The notes under the pieces were generated by a model. The model worked only from the letters and a program-made list of their open reading frames with translations. It searched no databases and had not been told where the DNA came from. The position numbers and the translations under genes were made by a program. A DNA stretch of 64,000 bases from Burkholderiaceae bacterium (GTDB lineage: Bacteria; Pseudomonadota; Gammaproteobacteria; Burkholderiales; Burkholderiaceae_E): positions 1 through 64,000 of the forward strand of contig JAJPES010000059.1 of NCBI GenBank assembly GCA_021166725.1. The letters run 5' to 3'. Positions 35,463-44,586 of the stretch are shown here, piece after piece (position 1 is the first letter of the stretch; every line of letters begins with the position of its first letter).

Positions 35463-37331
35463 CTAGCGCTTGCCGGGTGCGGGCTCCGCCAGCGCGGCGA
35501 GCAACGCGAGCAGTTCCTCCGGGACCACCGGCTTCACCAGATGGCGGTCGAAGCCGGCGCGCGCCGCTGCTTCGCGGTCGCCCACCTGCCCCCATCCCGT
35601 AAGGGCCACCAGCACGACGGGAACGCCGACTTGCGCTTTCACCTGGCGAGCGACTTCGTAGCCGTTCATCCGCGGCATGCCGATGTCGAGGATCGCGATG
35701 TCCGGCGGTGCGGTGCGGATCGCCTGCAGTGCATCGACGCCGTCGTGAACGACCCTTACCCGGTGGCCTGCCGAACCGAGCAGCTCCGAGAGACTCCAGG
35801 CGAAATCGACGTTGTCGTCGGCAAGCACGACGTCCAGCGCACGCACCGGCCGATCGAACCCAGGCTGCGGCTCGCCGGGCAATTCGTCGGGGTGCTGCGC
35901 GCGCGGCAGGCGCACCGTGAAGATGCTGCCGTGCCCGATGCCCTCGCTGCGCAGGCGGATGTCGCCGCCGTGCAACTCGACGAGCTGGCGCGCCAGGGTC
36001 AATCCGATGCCCAGCCCGGTGTTGCCGCGCTCGAGCGACTTGTCGGCCTGCTCGAACAGCTCGAAGACGCGTTGCTGCATCTCGCGGGCGATGCCGATCC
36101 CGTTGTCGGCGACGTCGATCTCGAAGGCGTCGGGCAGCACGCGCATCGCGAGTCGCACGCGTCCGCCCGGCGGGGTGTAGCGCGCGGCATTGCCGAGCAG
36201 GTTCGACAGCACCTGCAGCAGGCGTGCCGAGTCGCCGCGCACCATCCAGTGGCCGTCGGGAATCGCGGTCTCCAGCGCGAGACCGCGTTCGGCGAAGGCC
36301 GGCTGCGCGGTCTCCACGGCGGCGTGCAGCACATGGACGAGATCGAGATTCTCGATCCGCAGCGAGAGCTTGCCGGTGGTGATGCGCGAGACGTCGAGCA
36401 GGTCGTCGATCAGCCGGACGATGTGTCGCAGCTGCCGTTCGAGGATTTCCACGCCCTTGCTGCGTGCCTGTGCATCGTCGTTCGACAGCCGGATCATCGT
36501 CGTGGCATTGGCCATCGGCGCGAGCGGATTTCGCAGTTCGTGTGCAAGTGTGGCGAGGAATTCGTCCTTTCGCCGGTCGGCGAATTGCAGCCGCGCTTCG
36601 GCCTGCCGCCGCTCGAGCGTCTCGTGTTCCAGCTCGCCCGTCGCCTTCTTCACCTCGTCGAGCATTCCGTTGAAGGCGTCGACGAGCGCGGCAATGTCCC
36701 GGTTGCGGGCCGGCGGCGCACGCAGGTTCCAGTCCCTGCGCGCCATCACCCGCTGCGCGACTTCGGAGATGCGCGCGAGCGGATCGGTGACCACCCGTTG
36801 CAGGCGCCCGAACACCAGGCCGGCGAGCAGCAGGCTCAGCACGCTCACCGCCGCCAGGATCGCCGCGTAACCGATCACGCGATCGCCGATGTCGTGCTCG
36901 GCGCGCAGGAATATCGAGCCGATCCGCTTGCTGTCCTGCTCGACCGGGTAGACCACCTCCAGAGTCGTTCCCGAGAAGCGCTCGCTGGGGCCGACTGCGT
37001 TCGGATCGAGCGCCGGGACGGACTGTTGGGGATCGGCACGGTACGCGGCGAACGGCGGCCCGTCCACCGGGTAGATCGCCGCGGCGCGGATCCGATGTCG
37101 ACTGCCGAGCAGTGCCAGGTTCTCGGTCGCGGCTTTGCGGTCGTCGAACACCAGGGCCGGCGCGGTCGCGCGCGCGATCAGGTCGGCCTGCGCATGCAGG
37201 TCCTCGACCCATGCGCGACGATACGTGTTCAGCTCGTAGCCGAGCAGCGCACCGGCGACCAGCAGCAGGGCGACCAAGGTCGTCGCCATCGAGGCGAAGG
37301 TGAGCTGGCCGCGCAGCGTCGGGCCGGTCAT
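35463..37331 (-). CDS. Hybrid sensor histidine kinase
   Basis: This 622-residue protein has an N-terminal transmembrane segment (10-31), a periplasmic sensor (about 40-150), a second membrane helix (155-175), a HAMP region, the H box TLAHELRNPL with His264, ATPase boxes LLGNAARYTPPGG, DNGIGIA and GLGIGLTLARQL, and a C-terminal receiver with LADDN, LDIGMPRMNG and LVKPV. The start overlaps the YfiR-like gene by 4 nt, which ties it to the TonB/YfiR pair. No PAS domain is seen. Confidence 0.93.
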   Translation of the reverse strand: MTGPTLRGQLTFASMATTLVALLLVAGALLGYELNTYRRAWVEDLHAQADLIARATAPALVFDDRKAATENLALLGSRHRIRAAAIYPVDGPPFAAYRADPQQSVPALDPNAVGPSERFSGTTLEVVYPVEQDSKRIGSIFLRAEHDIGDRVIGYAAILAAVSVLSLLLAGLVFGRLQRVVTDPLARISEVAQRVMARRDWNLRAPPARNRDIAALVDAFNGMLDEVKKATGELEHETLERRQAEARLQFADRRKDEFLATLAHELRNPLAPMANATTMIRLSNDDAQARSKGVEILERQLRHIVRLIDDLLDVSRITTGKLSLRIENLDLVHVLHAAVETAQPAFAERGLALETAIPDGHWMVRGDSARLLQVLSNLLGNAARYTPPGGRVRLAMRVLPDAFEIDVADNGIGIAREMQQRVFELFEQADKSLERGNTGLGIGLTLARQLVELHGGDIRLRSEGIGHGSIFTVRLPRAQHPDELPGEPQPGFDRPVRALDVVLADDNVDFAWSLSELLGSAGHRVRVVHDGVDALQAIRTAPPDIAILDIGMPRMNGYEVARQVKAQVGVPVVLVALTGWGQVGDREAAARAGFDRHLVKPVVPEELLALLAALAEPAPGKR

Positions 37332-37912
37332 GATGGCGCCTTCAGCACGCGCTCGGCCACGCCCAGCAGGCGCGAGCTCAGGCGCAGTCCCGAACGTTCG
37401 GCCGCCGCCGGCGACGCCTCGAAACGGAGTCGGGCATCGACCTCGACGAAGTTCAGCATGGCGCCGCTCTCGAGGCCGCCGACCGTGTCGGCGACGATGA
37501 GCACCGGACGCCGGGCATAGGCATCGATCCAGACGGGAAGTTGCATCGAACGGTCGTTGCCGACGAAGATCAGTTGCGTGACGAAGTCGGGCTCCGGATT
37601 CTGCAGGCGCAGCACCTCGATCATTCGTCCCGCCACGCGCTGTCCGGCCGCCAGCGCGCGCAACTCGACATAGACGTCGTCGGCGCCGGAAATGCCGACG
37701 ACGAACGGCGAATCCGGGCTGGAGAAAGCGTTCGGCGGCCATTCGACGAAATCGGGGAACTTCAGCAGATACGCGGCCTTCACCTGCTCGATCGGCGCCT
37801 GCGCCGCAGCGGCCCGTTCCAGCCGGGGCAGGACGATCCACGGCGCCAATGCGCACAACGCACGCAGCAGGACGCGTCTGCGACGCTGCACGCGAGCAGC
37901 GGCCGGGGTCAC
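37328..37912 (-). CDS. YfiR-like periplasmic protein (DUF4154)
   Basis: This 194-residue exported protein has a signal sequence in its first ~30 residues, then VKAAYLLKFPDFVEWPP and the strand-rich core typical of YfiR (VVGISGADDVYVEL, LIFVGNDRSMQLP). YfiR in Pseudomonas is a redox-sensitive periplasmic repressor of the YfiN cyclase. GTG 37912 overlaps the TonB-receptor stop by 4 nt (GTGA), a strong sign of coupling, and its own end overlaps the kinase start. Here it probably links the receptor to the kinase. Confidence 0.88.
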   Translation of the reverse strand: MTPAAARVQRRRRVLLRALCALAPWIVLPRLERAAAAQAPIEQVKAAYLLKFPDFVEWPPNAFSSPDSPFVVGISGADDVYVELRALAAGQRVAGRMIEVLRLQNPEPDFVTQLIFVGNDRSMQLPVWIDAYARRPVLIVADTVGGLESGAMLNFVEVDARLRFEASPAAAERSGLRLSSRLLGVAERVLKAPS

Positions 37913-39855
37913 GACGGTTGCCAGCTCAACGAGAACCGGATGCTGCGCGGGATCTCGCCCGTGTAGCTGCCCGAGTCGAACTCGACGTGGCGGGCATCGA
38001 AGGCGTTGCGCACGCCGAACGACAACTGGAGGTCGCGCCGGACGTTCCAGTTCAGTTGCAGGTCGGCGGCGGTGTACGACGGCACGTGCGGTTGCGGCAG
38101 CGCCCCGACGCGGCGCAATGCGAGCAGCAGGTCGAGCCGCTCGCCCAGCGCGTGTGCCGAGCGCAGCGACCACTGCCATCGCGGGTCGTTGCCCAAACTG
38201 CTGGGTCCGATCGGGTCGTTGCTGCCCGGCGCGAGCCGCAGGTTCTTGTCGAGCAGCAGGAACCCCGCCGACAGGCGCCAGCGGCTCGCCGGCTGCCAAT
38301 GTCCCCAGCCTTCGAGACCGCGCACCTGGCCTTCGATGCGGTTGTCGATCTGCAGCGATCCCCCGACGATCTGCGCGCTGCGCAGTCGTTCGTAGTCGTG
38401 CAGGAACCCCGTGATCGACCACGAGACGCTCGCGCCCACCTGCGCTCGATAGCCGATCTCGGCGACGTCGGCGACCTCCGAGCGGAAGGTGGGACCGCCG
38501 GCGACGATGAACGGCGGTTGCGGCGGCGTGAAGATTTCGCGATCGAGACGTGCCGGCGAGCGCACCGCCCGCGACAGCGCGCCCCAGACCAGCGCCCGCT
38601 CGGCAATCGTGTAGGCCAGTCGGATGTTCGGCAGCGTCTCCCAGCCGGTATAGGGGTTGTGCTCGAAGCGCAGCCCGAGCGTGAGCGCCACCGACCGAAA
38701 CAGCGAGATTTCGTCCTGCGCGAATGCGCTGTACCAGGCCTGGCTGCGCTGCGCCGGCAGGAACGCGAACAGCAGCCCCGGTTCCGCGCTGTCGCGGCCA
38801 TGGCGATAGCCGACGCCGGCGAGCAAGCGGTGCCGCCCGGCCACGTGGCGGAGCTTCGCGTCGACATCGACGAGCGTCGCATCGTCCTGCAGCAGGAAGC
38901 GATCCTCGCGCGTTGCCTGCTCGACGTAGCCGCGCACGTCGAGCTCGCTTGCGCTACCCACGGGCCGTTGCAGGCGCGCCAGCAGATGGGCGCCCGAAGC
39001 CTTCACCGGACCGTAGATCGGGCGCGCATCGGTCTCGGCGTCGTAGACGCCTGCGCTCAGGCGCCAGCTGCTCGCACCCGAGAGCCAATCGGCGCGCAAC
39101 CCCGCGCTCGCGCCGCGCATTGCATCGTCGAAGTCGCCGCCGCGCAGCAGCGGCGTCGATGCGCGGCGGAAGGTCCGGGCGTGCAGCCGGGCCGTGGCCG
39201 CAGGGCCGAGGCGCCAACCGTAGCGCGCCACCGCATTCTGTTCCTCGTTGCCGATCGTGGTGGAGGCCTGGACTCCCTGCGTCTCCGCGGTGGGCCTGGT
39301 CACCACGTTGACGACCCCGTTGACCGCGTTCGTCCCCCACGCCGCGCCCGCCGGCCCGGTGATCACTTCGATGCGATCGATGTCGGCCGGGACGAAATCC
39401 TGCGTATCCCAGAACACGCCCGAGAACAGCGGCGAGTAGATCGTGCGCCCGTCGACCATGACGAGCAGCTTGTTGGCGATGTTGCTGTTGAAGCCGCGCG
39501 CGGTGATCGCGTACTGGCGGGAGTCGAGCGCCGCGACCTCGAGCGTGGGCGCCAGTCGCAGCGCTTCCGGCAGCGTCGTCACGTGCATCCGGCGAATCTC
39601 TTCGCCGGGGATCACGTAGACCGAACTGGGCGTCTCGAGCAACGACTGGCGACGACGCGAGACCGTGACCACGACCACGTCGCGCAGTTCCTCGAGGCTG
39701 AATTGCCGGAGTTCGATCGCCGCCATGGGCGCCGGCTCGAAGGACTCGCCGTGCACGGCGAGCGCCTCCTCGGCCGGAGCCGGCTGCGCCAGGAACGTCC
39801 AGGACAAGGCCAGGGCGCCGACGGCCCGCTTCGATCGACGTCGGCGAATCGTCAT
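37909..39855 (-). CDS. TonB-dependent outer-membrane receptor
   Basis: This 648-residue receptor has a signal peptide, an N-terminal TonB-box-like segment (LRDVVVVTVSRR), a plug domain with ITARGFNSNIANKLLVMVDG and IDRIEVITGPAGAAWG, and a beta-barrel ending with aromatic-rich strands (RSIRFSLSWQPS). It resembles iron- and cobalamin-type receptors; the ligand is not known. It is the first gene of the receptor/YfiR/kinase operon. Confidence 0.9.
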   Translation of the reverse strand: MTIRRRRSKRAVGALALSWTFLAQPAPAEEALAVHGESFEPAPMAAIELRQFSLEELRDVVVVTVSRRRQSLLETPSSVYVIPGEEIRRMHVTTLPEALRLAPTLEVAALDSRQYAITARGFNSNIANKLLVMVDGRTIYSPLFSGVFWDTQDFVPADIDRIEVITGPAGAAWGTNAVNGVVNVVTRPTAETQGVQASTTIGNEEQNAVARYGWRLGPAATARLHARTFRRASTPLLRGGDFDDAMRGASAGLRADWLSGASSWRLSAGVYDAETDARPIYGPVKASGAHLLARLQRPVGSASELDVRGYVEQATREDRFLLQDDATLVDVDAKLRHVAGRHRLLAGVGYRHGRDSAEPGLLFAFLPAQRSQAWYSAFAQDEISLFRSVALTLGLRFEHNPYTGWETLPNIRLAYTIAERALVWGALSRAVRSPARLDREIFTPPQPPFIVAGGPTFRSEVADVAEIGYRAQVGASVSWSITGFLHDYERLRSAQIVGGSLQIDNRIEGQVRGLEGWGHWQPASRWRLSAGFLLLDKNLRLAPGSNDPIGPSSLGNDPRWQWSLRSAHALGERLDLLLALRRVGALPQPHVPSYTAADLQLNWNVRRDLQLSFGVRNAFDARHVEFDSGSYTGEIPRSIRFSLSWQPS

Positions 39856-39944
39856 CGGATGCCCGGGTGGGGAAAGCGCAGACTCTACAAGCGGTGCAGC
39901 ACCCGTAGAGCCAAGCCATTTCCCGCTCCGGGCGATGCGCGGGA

Positions 39945-40811
39945 TCAGTTGACCGCGGCTTCGTGTCCGTGTAGCGACCAATGGGCAGAGGAATCCTGGG
40001 CGAGCGCGTCGACCAGATACGGTAGCGCCGTTCGCATCGACGCTTCGAGTCCGAACGGCGGATTGACGACGAAAACGCCGCTGCCGTGCAGTCCGAAGCC
40101 GCCGGCAGGCGGCCTGGCAACCGACAGAGCGATGTTCAGCCAGCGCAGGCCGGGCCATCGCTCGAGCGTGCCGGCGAGCGTCGCCGCTTCCCGTCGTCGG
40201 ACCTGCGGGTACCAGATTGCGTAGCACCCGTTGGCGAAGCGGCGCAGCGCCTCGCGCAGCGCCGCAACGACGCGACCGTAGTCGTGCTTGTCCTCGTAAG
40301 GAGGATCGACGAGCACCAGCGCGCGACGCGACGCGGGCGGCAGTACCGCCTTGATGCCGACGAAGCCGTCGATCCGCTCGATCCGCACGCGCCGCGCGTC
40401 GCCGCGGGGAAGGCGCGCGAACTGCGCCTCGAGCACCCGGTATTCGGTCGGATGCAGCTCGAACAGCCGAAGGCGATCCTGCTCGCGCAGCGCGTCGAAG
40501 GCGAGCATCGGCGACCCGGGGTAGTGGCGCAACACGCCGCCGGGGTTGTGCCGCGCGACAGCAGCGAGCCAGGCGGCGACCGCCTCGGGCGCGTCCCGTC
40601 GGCTCCACAGTCGGGCAATGCCGTCGCGGAACTCGGCGCGTTGTGCGGCGAAGCCTTCGTGCAATGCGTACATTCCTGCGCCCGCGTGCGTGTCGACGAC
40701 GAGGAACGGCGCGTCCTTGCGGCGGAAATGCGCGAGCAGCGCAACCAGCACCACGTGCTTGAGCACGTCGGCGTGGTTGCCCGCATGGAAAGCGTGTCGG
40801 TAGCTGAACAC
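39945..40811 (-). CDS. rlmJ: 23S rRNA (adenine2030-N6)-methyltransferase RlmJ
   Basis: This 288-residue enzyme methylates A2030 of 23S rRNA. The N-terminal FSYRHAFHAGNHADVLKH is nearly identical to E. coli RlmJ, which sets the start at GTG 40811. Further motifs are DTHAGAGMY (SAM) and LVDPPYE (catalytic DPPY). It is divergent from the sensor kinase at 40861. Confidence 0.95.
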   Translation of the reverse strand: MFSYRHAFHAGNHADVLKHVVLVALLAHFRRKDAPFLVVDTHAGAGMYALHEGFAAQRAEFRDGIARLWSRRDAPEAVAAWLAAVARHNPGGVLRHYPGSPMLAFDALREQDRLRLFELHPTEYRVLEAQFARLPRGDARRVRIERIDGFVGIKAVLPPASRRALVLVDPPYEDKHDYGRVVAALREALRRFANGCYAIWYPQVRRREAATLAGTLERWPGLRWLNIALSVARPPAGGFGLHGSGVFVVNPPFGLEASMRTALPYLVDALAQDSSAHWSLHGHEAAVN

Positions 40812-40860
40812 AGGGTGGATGATGACGCAGTCCGGCCGTCGTTGCGGCAAAATCGCGCGC

Positions 40861-42609
40861 ATGGCGATCGCAGACCTTCGAGGCGATTCCCGCAGCACCG
40901 TGGGCCTCGCCGCGCTGCTGTGGCTGCTCGTCTCGGCGCTGGTGTTCTCGCTGCTGTTGCACGAACGGCGGGTGCAACTGACGCGTGCCGAGGGAACCGC
41001 ACGCGCGCTCACGATGCTGATGCAGGCGCACACCGAGGGCGCGTTCGATTCGGTCGACCTCGTGCTCGCCGGCGTGGTCGATGCGTACCGGGCGCTGCAG
41101 CCGCAGCCGCACGACCCTCGTTTTCTCGCGCTGTTGCGCGAGCGACTGCACGACGTGCCGTCGGTGCGCGCGATCTTCATCGTCGGTCCCGACGGCTACA
41201 TCGTCAACGACACCGATTACCCGGACACTCCGCACACGCTGCTGGCCGACCGCGAGTATTTCCGGCGCTATCTCGACGACCCGATGCTCGTCCACGAGAT
41301 TTCGCCGCCCGTCTACAGCCGTTCGGGGCTCGGCTGGTTCAATGCGGTGACGCGACGAATCGCCATCGACGGCCGCTTCGCCGGGGTGGCGGTGGCAGCG
41401 GTCGTTCCGACCCACTTCGAGTCGCTGTACCGTTCGATGGAACTGGGCCCGGGCCAGACGATCGAACTGTTCTACGAAGACTTCACCCGGGTCGCTCGCT
41501 ATCCGGCCGACGATTCCAAGATCGGACGCCGCGCGACCCGCAGCGAGGTGTTCGGCACCGGCGACGCCGGCGGTGACGCCGGAACGGTCTCCGCACGCGA
41601 CGGGCTGTTTCGCGTGCGGATGACGAGTTGGCGGCGGCTGGACCACGCGCCGTTCATCGTCACGCTCACGCAGGAGCCGCCTGCGCTGCTCGACGCATGG
41701 CGCGCGCAGTTGCTCGGCGCCGCACTCGCGATGGCCGCACTGACGACACTGCTCGTTGCGCTCGTCGTGCAGGTGCATCGCAAGCGGCAGATCGCTGCGC
41801 GCGCCCGCGCGCGGCTGGACCAGTCCGAGCGGCTCGAGGCGGTGGGGCAACTCACCGGCGGCATCGCACACGACTTCGCCAACCTGCTCGGCATCGTGCG
41901 GACCAACCTGGCGATCATCGAGCGGCTGCACCCGCCCGACCTGCGAGTGCGCAAGGCGCTGGAAACCTCCGAGCGTGCAGTCGGCAATGCGCGGCGACTG
42001 ATCGAGCAGCTGCTGCTGTTTGCGCGTCGCGGCTCGCTCGACGTGCATGCGCTCGACCCGAACGAGACGCTGCGCCGGCACATGGACCTGTTGCGCCAGG
42101 CCGCCGGTCGCCAGGCGCGGGTGGAGCTGGTACTCGACGAACAGGCGCCAACGTGCCTGGCCGACGAGTCGCAGTTCGTCGCCGCGATGGTCAACCTGGT
42201 CGCGAACGCACGCGACGCGATCGACGATTCGCTGGGCCGCGGCACCATAACCGTGCAGACCGGCCGCGTCCTGCGCACGCAGGCGGTCGAATGGGGACTC
42301 GACGAGCTGCGCCCGCTGGTCCGCGTGAGCGTGGTCGATTCCGGATCCGGCATGGATGCGAAGGTGCTCGCGCACGTGTTCGAGCCGTTCTTCACGACCA
42401 AGGGCATCGAGGGCACCGGGTTGGGGCTGGCGCAGGTGTACGGCTTCGTGAACCAGCTCGGCGGAGAGGTGCGAATCGAATCGGTGCTCGGGCAAGGCAC
42501 CGCCGTGCACCTGTTCTTCCCGGCGGTGCAGGCGCACGAGGACGCGAATCAGTCGGCGACGACAACCACGCCTTCGGAGACGAGCGCGTCGATTTCCGGA
42601 TCGGGATAG
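40861..42609 (+). CDS. Sensor histidine kinase with periplasmic Cache-like domain
   Basis: This 582-residue kinase has an N-terminal membrane helix (about 15-32), a periplasmic Cache-like sensor with GPDGYIVNDTDYPDTPHTL and DREYFRRYL, a second helix (about 280-300), an H box GGIAHDFANLLGIV, an N box NLVANARDAI, and GTGLGLAQVYGFV. No receiver domain follows. The last 61 nt overlap the end of the convergent CoA-transferase gene. It has no obvious partner regulator next to it. Confidence 0.9.
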   Translation: MAIADLRGDSRSTVGLAALLWLLVSALVFSLLLHERRVQLTRAEGTARALTMLMQAHTEGAFDSVDLVLAGVVDAYRALQPQPHDPRFLALLRERLHDVPSVRAIFIVGPDGYIVNDTDYPDTPHTLLADREYFRRYLDDPMLVHEISPPVYSRSGLGWFNAVTRRIAIDGRFAGVAVAAVVPTHFESLYRSMELGPGQTIELFYEDFTRVARYPADDSKIGRRATRSEVFGTGDAGGDAGTVSARDGLFRVRMTSWRRLDHAPFIVTLTQEPPALLDAWRAQLLGAALAMAALTTLLVALVVQVHRKRQIAARARARLDQSERLEAVGQLTGGIAHDFANLLGIVRTNLAIIERLHPPDLRVRKALETSERAVGNARRLIEQLLLFARRGSLDVHALDPNETLRRHMDLLRQAAGRQARVELVLDEQAPTCLADESQFVAAMVNLVANARDAIDDSLGRGTITVQTGRVLRTQAVEWGLDELRPLVRVSVVDSGSGMDAKVLAHVFEPFFTTKGIEGTGLGLAQVYGFVNQLGGEVRIESVLGQGTAVHLFFPAVQAHEDANQSATTTTPSETSASISGSG

Positions 42610-43766
42610 CCGAACTCGCGCAGCACCTCGCGGCTGTGTTCGCCCAGCATCGGCGCCGGGCGATCGCCGCATTCGGCCGGCGTCGCGCCGAACTTCACCG
42701 GAAAACCCAGCGTGCGCGTGCGGCCGGCGCGCGGATGCTCGACGTCGACGACCATTCGACGGGCGAGCACCTGCTCGTGCGTGAGCGCCTCGCCGATCGA
42801 ATGCACCGGTCCGGCGGGAACGCCCGCGGCATCGAAGGCGGCGATCCAGTGCGCCCGATCGCGACCGACGAGCACGCTCTCCATCGCCTCGACCAGCGCT
42901 TCGCGGTTGCGCATGCGGGCTTCGTTGGTCGCGAAGCGCGGGTCGCGCACCCACTCGGGATGACCGAGGACCTGCGCGATTCGCTCCCAGTTCGCCTGGT
43001 TCGCGCCGCCGATGTTCACGTAGCCGTCGGACGCCCGGAACGCCTGGTACGGTGCGGTGAGCACGTGGCTGGAGCCGAGCGGCCCCGGCGAACGGCCGGT
43101 GGCGAAGAAGATCGCCGCGTGCCAGTACGTCTGCTGCAGCGCGGCCTCCATCAGCGATGTCTCCACCAGCTGCCCCTCGCCGGTCTTCAGCTTGTGCACG
43201 TAGGCCGCGAGAATGCCGAGTGCAGCGAGGATTCCCGCGTTGATGTCGGCGATCGGCGAACCCGACTTCGAAGGCGCCCCGCCCGCTTCGCCGGTGATCG
43301 ACATCAGCCCCGCAAAACCCTGCGCGATCAGGTCGAAGCCTCCCTTGTCGGCCCACGGACCCGTGCGGCCGTAGCCGGAAACCGCGCAATAGATCAGCCC
43401 CGGGTTGATCTCGCGCAGCCGGTCGTAGCCGAGGCCGAGCCGCTCGAGCGTTCCGCGGCGGTAGTTCTCGATGAGGACGTCGGCCCGCGCGACGAGCCGC
43501 TCGAGCACCGCCTTGCCTTTCGGATTCTTCAGGTCGAGCGCGACGCCGCGCTTGCCGCGATTGAGGATCAGGTACGGTGCGGACTCGCCGTTCACGCGCG
43601 GCTCGCGATAGCCGCGCGTGTCGTCGCCGCCCGGCAGCTTCTCGATCTTGACGACGTCGGCGCCGAGGTCGGCGAGCATCATGCCGCAGGTGGGGCCGGC
43701 CATGATCTGCGCGAGCTCCAGCACCCTCACGCCGGCCAGCGGGCCGCAAGCTTGCGGGCGCTTCAT
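42549..43766 (-). CDS. Family III (CaiB/BaiF) CoA-transferase
   Basis: This 405-residue CoA-transferase shows VLELAQIMAGPTCGMMLADLGADVVKIEKLPGG split over the N-terminus, LDLKNPKGKAVL, and the expected catalytic Asp region PIADINAG. Family III enzymes move CoA between acids such as carnitine, formate, oxalate or dicarboxylates. Here it ends the operon with the enoyl-CoA hydratase and TRAP genes; it likely activates a substrate acid. Confidence 0.92.
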   Translation of the reverse strand: MKRPQACGPLAGVRVLELAQIMAGPTCGMMLADLGADVVKIEKLPGGDDTRGYREPRVNGESAPYLILNRGKRGVALDLKNPKGKAVLERLVARADVLIENYRRGTLERLGLGYDRLREINPGLIYCAVSGYGRTGPWADKGGFDLIAQGFAGLMSITGEAGGAPSKSGSPIADINAGILAALGILAAYVHKLKTGEGQLVETSLMEAALQQTYWHAAIFFATGRSPGPLGSSHVLTAPYQAFRASDGYVNIGGANQANWERIAQVLGHPEWVRDPRFATNEARMRNREALVEAMESVLVGRDRAHWIAAFDAAGVPAGPVHSIGEALTHEQVLARRMVVDVEHPRAGRTRTLGFPVKFGATPAECGDRPAPMLGEHSREVLREFGYPDPEIDALVSEGVVVVAD

Positions 43767-43776
43767 CGCCTGCGCC

Positions 43777-44556
43777 TCAACGACCGGCGAAGACGGGTTT
43801 CGTCTTCGCGAGGAAGGCGCGATAGCCGGCGCGGAAATCCTCGGTGTCGAAGCAGTCGAAGGCCTCGAGCCGCTCGGCTTCGGTGAGCGGCTCCCCGCGT
43901 GCGAGCCGGCGCGCGAACTTCTTGTGCCAGCGTGCCACGAGCGGCGCGCCTTCGGCGATGCGTTGCGCGGTCTCGCTGCATTCGTCGGCGACGCGATCGT
44001 CGGGTACAACGCGGTTGACCAGCCCTTTCTCGTAGGCCTCGCGCGCGGCGAGGATTCGCCCTTCGTAGAGCAGCTCGAGCGCGACCGAGCGGCCGGCCAG
44101 CGCGATCAGCGGCGCGATTTCCGGGTAGGCCATCACCAGGCCCAGGTTCTTGATCGGCGCGCCGAAGCGGCTGCCCTCGCCGCAGATGCGCAGGTCGCAC
44201 AGCGCGGCGATCTCGAGGCCTCCGCCGACGCAGATCCCGTGGATCTGCGCGAGCGTCGGATGCCTGCACTCGGCGATCGCCTGCGCGGTGGCGTGCATCA
44301 CCTCGCCGTAGGCGATCGCCTGCTCGCGGTTCGAGCGCATCGTCGCGAACTCGCCGATGTCGTTGCCCGGCGAGAACGACTTCTCGCCGGCGCCGCGCAC
44401 GACGACGCAGCGCACCGAATCGTCCTCCGACAGCGCGCGCATCGCCTCGCCCAGTCCTTGCCACATCGAGCGGGTCAGCGCGTTGAGCTTGTGCGGCCGG
44501 TTCAGCACGACGGTGGCGACCGCATCGTTGCGTTCGACGAGGATCGTCTCGGACAT
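43777..44556 (-). CDS. Enoyl-CoA hydratase/isomerase family protein
   Basis: This 259-residue crotonase has VVLNRPHKLNAL, FSPGNDIGEF and ICVGGGLEIAALCDLRI (oxyanion hole). The usual catalytic Glu segment is FGAPIKNLGLVMAY, so no obvious acidic residue is present at the first position and the chemistry may differ from plain hydration. ATG 44556 is chosen with GGGAGAACC upstream. It lies 10 nt before the CoA-transferase gene. Confidence 0.88.
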   Translation of the reverse strand: MSETILVERNDAVATVVLNRPHKLNALTRSMWQGLGEAMRALSEDDSVRCVVVRGAGEKSFSPGNDIGEFATMRSNREQAIAYGEVMHATAQAIAECRHPTLAQIHGICVGGGLEIAALCDLRICGEGSRFGAPIKNLGLVMAYPEIAPLIALAGRSVALELLYEGRILAAREAYEKGLVNRVVPDDRVADECSETAQRIAEGAPLVARWHKKFARRLARGEPLTEAERLEAFDCFDTEDFRAGYRAFLAKTKPVFAGR

Positions 44557-44586
44557 CGGTTCTCCCGCGAAGTGCAAAGCGCTGTC

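Noticed and set aside
39856-39944. Possible cobalamin riboswitch upstream of the TonB receptor
   Set aside because: The interval is only 89 bp and I could not find the conserved B12-box core. A small hairpin is present, nothing more.
37909-43749. A 1946-codon frame on the minus strand reaching from the TonB receptor to the CoA-transferase
   Set aside because: Only the first part (up to 39855) resembles a known protein. The rest lies over rlmJ, the sensor kinase and the CoA-transferase in the wrong frame.
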